Assembly: GCF_018449525.1 (NCBI RefSeq)
Contig: NZ_JAAVUS010000009.1
Span: 296,489 to 360,488, forward strand
Source of the DNA: Bradyrhizobium sp. dw_78
GTDB taxonomy: Bacteria > Pseudomonadota > Alphaproteobacteria > Rhizobiales > Xanthobacteraceae
Direction of reading: 5' to 3'
DNA length: 64,000 nt
Shown here: piece after piece, positions 8,466 to 16,782 of the stretch
Position numbering within the stretch: position 1 is the stretch's first letter
Layout: each line of letters begins with the position of its first letter
Position numbers and translations under genes: made by a program
The notes under the pieces: generated by a model
Database searches by the model: none
What the model saw: the letters and a program-made list of their open reading frames with translations, nothing else
Told to the model about the DNA's origin: nothing

Positions 8466-9545
8466 TTAAAACACAAGTTCGTCCGGACCGATCTCCGCAA
8501 AATAAGGCGCCAGCATCTTGGGCATCACGTCTTCGATTGCTGCCGGCGACCACCGCGGATTGCGGTCCTTGTCGATCACGGCGGCCCTCACCCCCTCGCG
8601 AAAGTCGTCGCTGCGAAACACTTCGAGCGCGGCGCGATATTCCCGCACCAGGCATTCTTCGAGCGAAGATGACGCCCGTGCCAGCCGCAGCAATTTCAAC
8701 GTCACCACCATGCCGCGCGGCGACTTCTCGTTCAATGTCTTCAGCGTCGACAACGCGAATTCCGAACCGTCTTGCTTGAGGCTTGCGACGATATCTTCCA
8801 CGCGGTCGTAGGCAAACCAGCGATCGATATCCGGCTGCATCGCGGCCACCGGACCCGAAGTCTCGCCGGTCGCAAAACCGTCGATCAGGGTTTTGATCTC
8901 GCTGGAAAGCGTGCCGGGACGAACGTTTGTCAGCAATTCGCGCAGCACCGCCAGTTTGCCCGCCGGCACCACCGCGTCGGCAAAGCGGGCATGGATCGCA
9001 TCCGGGCCGTTCATGGTCTGGCCGGTCAGGCCGAAATAGGTGCCGAGTTCGCCGGGCGCGCGCGACAACAGCCAGGTGCCGCCGACATCCGGGAAAAATC
9101 CAAGACCCGCTTCCGGCATCGCCAGTTTGGTCTTTTCGGTCACGACCCGGTGGCGGCCATGCCCCGAGAGGCCGACGCCGCCACCCATCACCAGCCCGTC
9201 CATGAAGGCGACATAGGGCTTGGGATATTTCGCGATGCGCGCGTTCATGATGTATTCCTGCCGCCAGAAGCGCTTGCCGAGATCGCCTCCCGCCCGCGAG
9301 CTCTCGTAAAGCCCGCGGATGTCGCCGCCGGCGCACAACCCGCGTTCGCCCGCGCCTTCCAGCAGCACCAGCGCAATGGCGGGGTCCGCCTCGAACCGGT
9401 CCAGCGCGGCGTCGATGCCGAGCGACATTTCCAGCGTCATGGCGTTGATCGCCTTCGGCCGATTGAGGCGGATGATACCGGCCGAACCTTCCCGCCGGAC
9501 GATCAGGTCGCCTTCCGATGGTGCGGCCTCCGCCATTGCCGTCAT
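8466..9545 (-). CDS. 3-hydroxyisobutyryl-CoA hydrolase (crotonase superfamily)
   Basis: A 359-residue crotonase-superfamily protein, about 100 residues longer than simple enoyl-CoA hydratases, as expected for HIBCH. The oxyanion segments are CAGGDIRGLYESSRAGG and DGLVMGGGVGLSGHG, followed by MPEAGLGFFPDVGGTW, the HIBCH-type catalytic strand. It would release 3-hydroxyisobutyrate from its CoA ester for MmsB. Its ATG overlaps the stop of the acyl-CoA dehydrogenase by 4 bases (9542-9545), showing translational coupling. Some members of this family are annotated simply as enoyl-CoA hydratase; position in the pathway favours the hydrolase. Confidence 0.88.
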   Translation of the reverse strand: MTAMAEAAPSEGDLIVRREGSAGIIRLNRPKAINAMTLEMSLGIDAALDRFEADPAIALVLLEGAGERGLCAGGDIRGLYESSRAGGDLGKRFWRQEYIMNARIAKYPKPYVAFMDGLVMGGGVGLSGHGRHRVVTEKTKLAMPEAGLGFFPDVGGTWLLSRAPGELGTYFGLTGQTMNGPDAIHARFADAVVPAGKLAVLRELLTNVRPGTLSSEIKTLIDGFATGETSGPVAAMQPDIDRWFAYDRVEDIVASLKQDGSEFALSTLKTLNEKSPRGMVVTLKLLRLARASSSLEECLVREYRAALEVFRSDDFREGVRAAVIDKDRNPRWSPAAIEDVMPKMLAPYFAEIGPDELVF

Positions 9546-10687
9546 CGTGCGCCCTCGATCAGCTTGCGCGCCACGATCAGCCGCATGATCTCGTTGGTGC
9601 CCTCAAGGATCTGGTGTACGCGCAAGTCGCGCACGATCTTCTCGATGCCGTATTCGCTGAGATAGCCGTAGCCGCCATGCAATTGCAGCGCCTGGTTGGC
9701 GACCTCGAAACCGACATCGGTGCCGAAACGCTTGGCCATCGCGCAGAGTTTTGTCGCGTCCGGGTCCTTGCGGTCAAGCGCTGCGGCGGCGCGCCAGACA
9801 AAGGTTCGCGCCGCTTCCAGTTCGGTCGCCATGTCGGCGAGACGAAATTGCAGCGCCTGGAATTCGTCGAGTCGTTTTCCGAACGCCTTGCGCTCCTTCA
9901 TATAAGCGAGCGATTTGTCGAGCGCGCTCTGCGCGCCGCCCAATGAGCAGGCCGCGATATTGATGCGGCCGCCGTCGAGGCCGGCCATCGCGATCTTGAA
10001 GCCGATGCCCTCGTCGCCGAGCCGGTTCGCCACCGGCACGCGGGCATTGTCGAATATCACCGCGCGGGTCGGCTGCGCGTTCCAGCCCATTTTGCGCTCA
10101 TTGGCACCGAACGAAAGTCCCGGTGTGTTGCCCTCGACCACCAGCGTCGAGATGCCACCGGGCCCCTCGCCGCCGGTCCGCACCATCACCACGCAGAGAT
10201 CGGTCTCGCCGGCGCCGGAGATGAATTGCTTCTGGCCGTTCAGCACATAATGATCGCCGTCGCGCACCGCGCGGGTGCGCAGCGCGGCCGCATCCGAACC
10301 CGAGCCCGGCTCGGTCAAGCAATAGCTGGCGAGCAGTTCCATCGTGCAAAGTCTTGGCAGCCATTGCCGACGCTGGGTCTCGTTGCCGAAGGCATCGATC
10401 ATCCAAGACGCCATGTTGTGGATCGAGATGAAGGCCGACACGGTCGGACAGCCCTGCGCCAGCGCCTCGAAGATCAGCGCCGCATCGAACCGGCTCAGCG
10501 CCGAACCGCCGACATCGTCGCGGACATAGATGCCGCCGATGCCGAGCTTGGCCGCCTCGCGCATCACATCGACCGGAAAATGCTTCTCCTCGTCCCAGCG
10601 CAGCGCATGTGGCGCGATCTTCTCGGCGGCGAATTCGCGCGCCATGTCGCGAACCGCAATCTGTTCCTCGTTGAGAGCGAACTGCAT
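9542..10687 (-). CDS. Isobutyryl-CoA dehydrogenase (acyl-CoA dehydrogenase family)
   Basis: A 381-residue flavoprotein. YCLTEPGSGSDAAAL is the FAD/substrate motif, and the C-terminus has LHGGYGYLSEYGIEK followed by LEGTNEIMR, which carries the catalytic glutamate in the position used by short-chain and isobutyryl-CoA dehydrogenases. Its place between mmsA and the hydrolase points to isobutyryl-CoA as substrate, giving methacrylyl-CoA. No dedicated enoyl-CoA hydratase is in this run; the crotonase at 13350-14120 could supply that step. Transcription would proceed from mmsA across a 148-base spacer that holds a palindromic repeat. Confidence 0.88.
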   Translation of the reverse strand: MQFALNEEQIAVRDMAREFAAEKIAPHALRWDEEKHFPVDVMREAAKLGIGGIYVRDDVGGSALSRFDAALIFEALAQGCPTVSAFISIHNMASWMIDAFGNETQRRQWLPRLCTMELLASYCLTEPGSGSDAAALRTRAVRDGDHYVLNGQKQFISGAGETDLCVVMVRTGGEGPGGISTLVVEGNTPGLSFGANERKMGWNAQPTRAVIFDNARVPVANRLGDEGIGFKIAMAGLDGGRINIAACSLGGAQSALDKSLAYMKERKAFGKRLDEFQALQFRLADMATELEAARTFVWRAAAALDRKDPDATKLCAMAKRFGTDVGFEVANQALQLHGGYGYLSEYGIEKIVRDLRVHQILEGTNEIMRLIVARKLIEGAR

Positions 10688-10782
10688 GCGTTATCGGCGT
10701 TCCCTCTGAATTGAGCTAGATAGCCATAGCCGCAACCACCCTCACCGTCATTGCAAAAAGCGGAGCGATGTATTGTGGATTT

Positions 10783-10823
10783 GTCATTCCGGGTCTGGTG
10801 CTTACGCACCATCCCGGAATGAC
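10783..10823. repeat. Intergenic hairpin repeat, GTCATTCCGGG family (short form)
   Basis: GTCATTCCGGG (10783-10793) pairs with CCCGGAATGAC (10813-10823), and the inner GGTGC/GCACC pairs as well, making a near-continuous hairpin. The core GGGTCTGGTGCTTACGCACC is identical to the right half of the element at 38435-38540 except for one base. CGTCATTGC at 10746 is the start of a second, partial repeat. Confidence 0.85.
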
Positions 10824-10835
10824 GGCAACAAGCTA

Positions 10836-12332
10836 TTAATTCATCGTCGGAATCGAGAACTCTGCGCCTTCCTTGACACCGGAAGGCCAGCGCGAGGTCA
10901 CGGTCTTGGTCTTGGTATAGAAGCGGATCGAATCCGGCCCGTGCTGGTTGAGGTCGCCGAAGCCGGATTTCTTCCAGCCGCCGAAGGTGTAATAGGCGAT
11001 CGGCACCGGGATCGGCACGTTGATGCCGACCATGCCGACATTGACCTTGGCGGCGAAATCGCGCGCGGCATCGCCGTCGCGGGTGAAGATCGCAACGCCG
11101 TTGCCGTAGTCATGATCCGACGGCAGCGCCAGCGCCTCGGCGTAGTCCTTGGCGCGCACCACCGAGAGCACGGGACCGAAGATCTCTTCCTTGTAGATCT
11201 TCATGTCCTTGGTGACGTTATCGAACAGGCAGCCGCCCATGTAGAAGCCGTTCTCGTAACCCTGCATCTTGAAGCCGCGGCCGTCGACCGCCAGCGTGGC
11301 GCCCTCCTTGATGCCGATCTCGACGTAATTCCTGACGCGCTCGACCGCCTCCCTGGTGACGAGCGGGCCATAATCGGCGGACGGATCGATCGAGGTGCCG
11401 ATTTTCAGGGCTTCCACCCGCGGGATCAGCTTTTCCATCAACCGGTCGGCAGTGGTCTTGCCAACGGGCACCGCGACCGAAACCGCCATGCAACGCTCGC
11501 CGGCCGAGCCGTAGCCGGCGCCGATCAAGGCATCGACGGCCTGATCCATGTCGGCGTCGGGCATCACAATGGCGTGGTTCTTGGCGCCGCCGAAGCACTG
11601 GCAACGCTTGCCGCTCGCCGCAGCGCGCTCATAGATATATTGTGCGATCGGCGAGGAACCGACGAAGCCGACCGCCTTGATGTCGGGATCGTCGAGGATC
11701 GCGTCCACCGCTTCCTTGTCGCCGTTGACCACGTTGAGGATACCGGCAGGCAATCCGGCCTCGATCATCAATTCCGCGAGCATCATCGGCACGCCGGGGT
11801 CGCGCTCCGACGGCTTGAGGATGAAGGCGTTGCCGCAGGCGATGGCCGGCGCGAACTTCCACAGCGGGATCATCGCCGGGAAATTGAACGGCGTGATGCC
11901 GGCAACGACACCGAGCGGCTGGCGCATCGAATAGATGTCGATGCCGGGGCCTGCGCCTTCGGTGTATTCACCCTTCATCAGATGCGGAATGCCGCAGGCG
12001 AATTCGACCACTTCGAGGCCGCGCTGGATGTCGCCCTTGGCGTCGGGGACGGTCTTGCCGTGTTCGCGCGCCAGCAGCTCGGCGAGCTTGTCATAGTCGC
12101 GCTGGGCCAGTTCGAGGAACTTCATCATCACACGGGCGCGGCGCTGCGGGTTGGTCGCCGCCCATGCCGGCTGCGCGGCCTTGGCGTTCTCGACCGCGGC
12201 GCGCAGTTCGGCCTTGGAGGCGAGCGCCACCTTGGCCTGGACGTCGCCGGTCATCGGCTCGAAAACGTCCGCGGTTCGCCCCGACGTGCCCTTGACCTCG
12301 CGGCCGCCGATAAAATGTCCGATTGAGCGCAT
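10836..12332 (-). CDS. mmsA: CoA-acylating methylmalonate-semialdehyde dehydrogenase
   Basis: A 498-residue aldehyde dehydrogenase. The cofactor region ITPFNFPAMIPLWKF (about 146-160) and KPSERDPG (173-180) are characteristic of MmsA/IolA, and the catalytic Cys281 sits in GSAGERC. It converts methylmalonate semialdehyde and CoA to propionyl-CoA. ATG12332 is preceded by GGAGGA at good spacing; the upstream extension lacks family similarity. It is first of the catabolic run and lies 160 bases downstream of the TetR gene on the same strand. The propionyl-CoA formed would need a carboxylase; the candidate subunits at 19-22 kb lack a biotin carboxylase partner here. Confidence 0.93.
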   Translation of the reverse strand: MRSIGHFIGGREVKGTSGRTADVFEPMTGDVQAKVALASKAELRAAVENAKAAQPAWAATNPQRRARVMMKFLELAQRDYDKLAELLAREHGKTVPDAKGDIQRGLEVVEFACGIPHLMKGEYTEGAGPGIDIYSMRQPLGVVAGITPFNFPAMIPLWKFAPAIACGNAFILKPSERDPGVPMMLAELMIEAGLPAGILNVVNGDKEAVDAILDDPDIKAVGFVGSSPIAQYIYERAAASGKRCQCFGGAKNHAIVMPDADMDQAVDALIGAGYGSAGERCMAVSVAVPVGKTTADRLMEKLIPRVEALKIGTSIDPSADYGPLVTREAVERVRNYVEIGIKEGATLAVDGRGFKMQGYENGFYMGGCLFDNVTKDMKIYKEEIFGPVLSVVRAKDYAEALALPSDHDYGNGVAIFTRDGDAARDFAAKVNVGMVGINVPIPVPIAYYTFGGWKKSGFGDLNQHGPDSIRFYTKTKTVTSRWPSGVKEGAEFSIPTMN

Positions 12333-12494
12333 GTGTTCCTCCAAACTGAGAAGAGCCGATTTTGGCGGCATCTTGCAGTCTTTGGGGCATTTGGGAAGGG
12401 CTTCCACGCGCGGCGGTTTTGCGAAAATGCCGCCTATGCGCCACCTGGGCCCCGGCCTACAACCAATGGCGTAGGCCGATACCGTATAGCCCCA

Positions 12495-13133
12495 TCAGTG
12501 CCGGGCGGCCGTCGCGGCCTTTTTTGACGCCGGTTTCTTCGCCGCAGGCTTTGGCGAGGCCGTGCGGGAGAGCACCGCCTCGCGGCCGGCAGCCAGGATT
12601 TCGTCGGAAAAATCCCCATTACCGGCGATACGGGCCATCACCAGCGATCCGGTCATGGTCGCGATCGTGGCGATCGCCTGCTTGCGCGCCGCCTTGGCCG
12701 GAATATCCGGCAATTGCCCGGCCAGCGCCTCGATCATCCGCTCCAGCCTGGCTGCGAACGCCTTGCGCGTCTTCGGGCTTTCGCGGGCGATTTCGGCGCC
12801 GAGCGTCGGGATCGCGCAGCCGTGGCCGGGATCGTCGCGATGCAGCGGCGTCAGATAGGAATCGACAATGGTCGCCAGGCGCTTTTCCGGCGGCGTCTGC
12901 TCGCCGAGCCGGCGCCAGCGCGCTGCTCCGCGATCCATCGCATCGGCAAAGGCCTCGATTACCAACGCTTCCCGCGAATCGAAATGCGCATAGAACCCGC
13001 CATGCGTGAGGCCGGCCTCCTTCATCAGGTCGGCGACGCCGATGCCGTGGGCCCCCTTCTCGCGAAGCCGCACCGAGGCGCGCTTCACGATCCGCTCGTG
13101 GGTTTCCCGCTTGTGTTCCTTGGAATAGCGCAT
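12495..13133 (-). CDS. TetR/AcrR family transcriptional regulator with Lys/Ala tail
   Basis: A 212-residue TetR-family protein. The helix-turn-helix lies at about residues 29-57 (GIGVADLMKEAGLTHGGFYA then HFDSREAL). The last 20 residues are KPAAKKPASKKAATAA-like, a basic Lys/Ala/Pro tail resembling histone H1-type tails and absent from ordinary TetR proteins. ATG13133 is used; an in-frame ATG at 13145 would add four residues. The gene is divergent from the enoyl-CoA hydratase/thiolase/MFS genes and upstream of mmsA, so it may control either or both. Its ligand is probably an acyl-CoA or related acid, by context only. Confidence 0.85.
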   Translation of the reverse strand: MRYSKEHKRETHERIVKRASVRLREKGAHGIGVADLMKEAGLTHGGFYAHFDSREALVIEAFADAMDRGAARWRRLGEQTPPEKRLATIVDSYLTPLHRDDPGHGCAIPTLGAEIARESPKTRKAFAARLERMIEALAGQLPDIPAKAARKQAIATIATMTGSLVMARIAGNGDFSDEILAAGREAVLSRTASPKPAAKKPASKKAATAARH

Positions 13134-13146
13134 GGCCCGTCTCATA

Positions 13147-13174
13147 AGATGTTTACGGTCATATAATAGCATCT
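13147..13174. promoter_or_regulatory. Possible TetR operator/promoter region
   Basis: AGATG (13147-13151) and CATCT (13170-13174) form an inverted repeat separated by 18 bases, just upstream of the tetR start. The AT-rich centre includes TATTAT on the minus strand (13162-13167), a plausible -10 element for tetR. The arms are short, so this is weak evidence for an autoregulatory site. Confidence 0.35.
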
Positions 13175-13349
13175 GCCGCCAGCAAAAGCTCTCCTTATTT
13201 CGCGCCCCGGAATGCCTTGCCGCCGCGCATCGGCCGCCCGCCCCGGCATGCAATCCCGTGACGGATCGAGGCCCTTGACAAGGTGCAGCCCGGCCCGGGA
13301 AGTGGCGCGGTCCGCAGCCCGGCTGCCCACTCCGATCACGGAACCTTCG

Positions 13350-14120
13350 ATGGAAATGCTCAATCCCCATTGCGGCATCGACCGCGATCCGCGCGGCGTC
13401 GTCCGCCTGACCATCTGCAACGCCGGCTCGCTCAACATCCTTGGCTCGGCCGCCATCGACGGCGTTCGCGAAGGACTGGAGACGCTGGCCAAAGACCGCG
13501 AAATCCGTGTGCTGGTGATGGCAGGCCAGAGCGAAAAGAGCATGATCGGCGGCGCCGACATCAAGGAAATGGCCGGGCTCGATCAAAAGTCCGCGGAACG
13601 GTTCATCACCCGCCTGCGCGATCTCTGCGAGGAGGTGCGCATTTTTCCGGGCCCGGTGATCGCGCGGATGCCGGGCTGGTGCCTTGGCGGCGGCCTCGAA
13701 GTCGCCGCCGCCTGCGATTTCCGGATCGCGGCGCATGACGCCAAGTTCGGCATGCCGGAAGTGCGGGTCGGCATCCCCTCGGTGATCCATGCCGCGTTGC
13801 TGCCGCGGCTGATCGGCTGGGGCCGCGCCCGCTGGCTGGTGATGACGGCTGAAAATATCGACGCGCCCACCGCGCTGGCCTGGGGACTGGTCGATGCGGT
13901 GGCGCAACCTGGCGGCCTCGATGCCGCAGTCGAGCACACGATCAAGTCCCTGCTCGAATGCGGCCCGGAAGCGCTGCGCGCGCAAAAGGACCTGCTCCGG
14001 CAGTGGGAAGACCTACCGCTCAAGGAATCCGTCGATCTCAGCATCGGCGTGTTCGGGCGATCGTTCCTAAGCGGCGAGCCGCAACGGCTGATGCAGGGTT
14101 TTATCGGCCGCAAGCGATAG
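13350..14120 (+). CDS. Enoyl-CoA hydratase/isomerase family protein
   Basis: A 256-residue crotonase-fold protein. The oxyanion-hole segments are MIGGADIKEM and CLGGGLEVAAACDF; the glutamates of GGLE and of MPEVRVGIP occupy the two catalytic positions of enoyl-CoA hydratase. The usual GGTQRL stretch is replaced by SVIHAALLPRL, so it belongs to a divergent subgroup and the substrate cannot be named. ATG13350 is chosen where similarity starts; the frame is open upstream to 13212. It is followed after 109 bases by a thiolase gene on the same strand and is divergent from tetR. Confidence 0.85.
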   Translation: MEMLNPHCGIDRDPRGVVRLTICNAGSLNILGSAAIDGVREGLETLAKDREIRVLVMAGQSEKSMIGGADIKEMAGLDQKSAERFITRLRDLCEEVRIFPGPVIARMPGWCLGGGLEVAAACDFRIAAHDAKFGMPEVRVGIPSVIHAALLPRLIGWGRARWLVMTAENIDAPTALAWGLVDAVAQPGGLDAAVEHTIKSLLECGPEALRAQKDLLRQWEDLPLKESVDLSIGVFGRSFLSGEPQRLMQGFIGRKR

Positions 14121-14229
14121 CGTTCCTCCTCACGACAAATTTAAGCCCGGGCCGCCGTTGCAATTTTTGCAGCGCATCATATGATGCTCATAATCCAAAT
14201 TGTCTCGCGATATCCGAGGAGCGCCTGTC

Positions 14230-15426
14230 ATGGCCACAGCTTCCGATCCGGTCGTCATCGTTTCCGCCGCCCGCACGCCGCTTGGCCGGTTTATGGGCGA
14301 TCTGATGCCCTTCAGCGCCCACAAGCTCGGCTCCCATGTGATCGGCGCCGCAGTGGAGCGGGCGAAGCTGGCGCCGGAACGGATCGACGAAGTGTTCATG
14401 GGCTGCGTGCTGCCGGCCGGACAAGGCCAGGCGCCGGCCCGCCAGGCCGCCCGCGGCGCCAAATTGCCGGACGCGACCGGCGCCACCACCGTCAACAAGG
14501 TCTGCGGCTCCGGGATGAAAGCGACCATGCTGGCGCGTGACATCATCACGGCCGGTTCCGCCGAGATCGTCATCTCCGGCGGCATGGAGAGCATGAGCAA
14601 CGCGCCCTATCTGCTGGCGAAGGCACGCGGCGGCTACCGCGTCGGCCACGACCGCATCATCGACCACATGCTGATGGACGGCCTCGAGGACGCCTATGAG
14701 GTCGGCCGCTCGATGGGCGATTTCGGCGAATCCACCGCCGAAGCCTATCAGTTCACCCGCAAGGACCAGGACACTTACGCGATAGAGACGCTGACCCGGG
14801 CGCGCAAGGCGGTCGAAGGCGGCGCGTTCAAGGCCGAGATCGTGCCGCTCACGGTCACGGAAAAAGCCGGTCCGCGCATCATCGGCAATGACGAGATTCC
14901 GCTTAAAGTGGATCCGGCCAGGATCCCGGGATTGAAACCGGCGTTCCGCGCCAACGGCACCATCACGCCCGCAGCCTCCTCGGCGAACGCCGATGGCGCG
15001 GCGGCGCTGGTCTTGGCACGGCGCTCACTAGCCGACCGCGACGGCCTGCCTGTGTTGGCCGAGATCAAGGGCCACGCCACCCACAGCCAGGAACCGCAAT
15101 GGTTCACGACCGCACCGATCCCCGCGATCCGCAAACTGCTGGACAAAGTCGGCTGGAGCGTCGGCGACGTCGATCTGTTCGAGATCAACGAAGCCTTTGC
15201 GGTGGTGCCGATGGCGGCGCAGCGCGACCTCGGCATCCCCCGCGAAAAACTCAACATCAATGGCGGTGCCTGCGCGCTGGGTCACCCCATCGGGGCCACC
15301 GGCGCGCGCCTGATCGTGACGCTGCTGCATGCGCTCGAAGCCCACGGCCTGAAGCGCGGCGTCGCGGCGCTGTGCATCGGCGGCGGCGAAGCCACCGCCA
15401 TCGCCATCCAGCGTATCCTGCATTAA
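14230..15426 (+). CDS. Acetyl-CoA acetyltransferase (thiolase)
   Basis: A 398-residue thiolase with all catalytic residues: nucleophile Cys92 in NKVCGSGMKA, the His of GGACALGHPIGATGAR and the C-terminal Cys of LCIGGGEA. Length and motifs match biosynthetic/degradative acetyl-CoA acetyltransferases. It starts at ATG14230 with GAGGAG a few bases upstream; an earlier in-frame start would add ten residues. Together with the preceding crotonase it forms part of a fatty-acyl or ketoacid degradation unit. A membrane carrier follows 60 bases downstream. Confidence 0.93.
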   Translation: MATASDPVVIVSAARTPLGRFMGDLMPFSAHKLGSHVIGAAVERAKLAPERIDEVFMGCVLPAGQGQAPARQAARGAKLPDATGATTVNKVCGSGMKATMLARDIITAGSAEIVISGGMESMSNAPYLLAKARGGYRVGHDRIIDHMLMDGLEDAYEVGRSMGDFGESTAEAYQFTRKDQDTYAIETLTRARKAVEGGAFKAEIVPLTVTEKAGPRIIGNDEIPLKVDPARIPGLKPAFRANGTITPAASSANADGAAALVLARRSLADRDGLPVLAEIKGHATHSQEPQWFTTAPIPAIRKLLDKVGWSVGDVDLFEINEAFAVVPMAAQRDLGIPREKLNINGGACALGHPIGATGARLIVTLLHALEAHGLKRGVAALCIGGGEATAIAIQRILH

Positions 15427-15460
15427 CACGCGCATCACCGCACCGTCATCTCTCGCATCA

Positions 15461-15475
15461 TCCGGAATTTCCGGA
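15461..15475. promoter_or_regulatory. 15-bp perfect palindrome just before the MFS gene
   Basis: TCCGGAATTTCCGGA is fully self-complementary around its central base and lies immediately before the AGGGGA ribosome-binding site of the MFS gene. It may be a protein-binding site or an RNA hairpin that separates expression of the carrier from the thiolase. Confidence 0.4.
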
Positions 15476-15486
15476 CAGGGGACTTC

Positions 15487-16770
15487 ATGATCTCGAATTG
15501 GCTGTCGGCTGCCCTCGCCCGCCGCAACATCCACTACGGCTGGGTGATGGTCGGTGTGACGTTCCTGACCGCGCTGGTCAGCGCCGGCGCGGTCGGCGCG
15601 CCCGGCGTGTTCATCGTGCCGCTGCAAAAGGAGTTCGGCTGGTCTACCGCGCAGATATCCTCGGCGCTGTCGATCCGCTTCATGCTGTTCGGGCTGATGG
15701 CGCCGTTCGCCGCCGCGCTGATGAACCGCTACGGCCTGCGCAACGTGACGCTGTCGGCGCTGGTGATCGTGGTGCTGGCGCTGGTGCTCTCGCTCGGCAT
15801 GACCGAAGTCTGGCAATTGATCCTGCTGTGGGGCATCGTGGTCGGCATTGGCACCGGCATGACCGCGCTGGTGCTGGGCGCCACCGTTGCCGCGCGCTGG
15901 TTTACGGCGCGGCGCGGCCTGGTGGTGGGCATCCTGACCGCGAGCGCAGCCACCGGACAATTGGTGTTCCTGCCGCTGCTTGCCAGCCTGACCGACCGGA
16001 TGGGCTGGCGGGTGGGCCTAGGGCTGATGTGCGCGTTGCTGGCCGTCGCCGCGTTTGCGGTGCTGATGGTGATGCGCGATCGTCCCGGCGATGTCGGCCT
16101 GCGGCCCTACGGCGATAAGGGCACACAGCCCTTGCCGGCGCCGGCGGCCAATCACATGCCGATCATGGCGGCGGCGCTGGGCACGCTGCGCGACGCCGCC
16201 AAGACGCGGGCGTTCTGGATCCTGTTCGCGACCTTCTTCATCTGCGGCGCCTCCACTAACGGCCTGATCCAGGTGCATCTGATTCCGATGTGCCTCGATT
16301 TCGGCATTCCGCAGGTCGAGGCCGCGAGCCTGCTGGCGGCGATGGGCATCTTCGATTTTTTTGGCACCATCGCTTCCGGCTGGCTGTCGGATCGCTACGA
16401 CAACCGGTATCTGTTGTTCTGGTATTATGGCCTGCGCGGGCTGTCACTGGTGTCGTTGCCCTTCACCGACTTCTCGTTTTACGGCCTGTCGTTGTTTGCG
16501 ATGTTCTATGGGCTGGACTGGATCGCGACCGTGCCGCCGACGGTTCGGCTGACCGCACAGCGGTTCGGGCCGGAGCGCGCCAACCTGGTGTTTGGCTGGA
16601 TTTTTGCCGGCCATCAACTGGGCGCAGCCACCGCGGCATTCGGCGCCGGCCTGTCGCGAACGATCCTTGCGACCTATCTGCCGGCGTTCTTTGTCGCCGG
16701 CGCGCTGTGCATGGTGGCATCCCTGATCGTGCTCGCGATGGCGCGGCAGCCGAAAACAGTGGCAGCATGA
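15487..16770 (+). CDS. MFS transporter, OFA/monocarboxylate-carrier type
   Basis: A 427-residue protein with about 12 hydrophobic helices. The N-terminal RNIHYGWVMVGVTFLTAL and the helix-4 region GIGTGMTALVLGATVAARWF resemble the oxalate/formate antiporter and monocarboxylate carrier families. A hydrophilic loop near residues 205-225 separates the two six-helix halves. RBS AGGGGA lies about 6 bases upstream. By context it may import an organic acid degraded by the preceding crotonase and thiolase. It is convergent with the OprB gene, with only 12 bases between stops. Confidence 0.85.
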   Translation: MISNWLSAALARRNIHYGWVMVGVTFLTALVSAGAVGAPGVFIVPLQKEFGWSTAQISSALSIRFMLFGLMAPFAAALMNRYGLRNVTLSALVIVVLALVLSLGMTEVWQLILLWGIVVGIGTGMTALVLGATVAARWFTARRGLVVGILTASAATGQLVFLPLLASLTDRMGWRVGLGLMCALLAVAAFAVLMVMRDRPGDVGLRPYGDKGTQPLPAPAANHMPIMAAALGTLRDAAKTRAFWILFATFFICGASTNGLIQVHLIPMCLDFGIPQVEAASLLAAMGIFDFFGTIASGWLSDRYDNRYLLFWYYGLRGLSLVSLPFTDFSFYGLSLFAMFYGLDWIATVPPTVRLTAQRFGPERANLVFGWIFAGHQLGAATAAFGAGLSRTILATYLPAFFVAGALCMVASLIVLAMARQPKTVAA

Positions 16771-16782
16771 GCCGCCCTCGCT

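Noticed and set aside
10773..12326. Long plus-strand frame antisense to mmsA
   Set aside because: It is the mirror of a clear aldehyde dehydrogenase in high-GC DNA and has a compositionally biased, non-family sequence (RHR/DG-rich).
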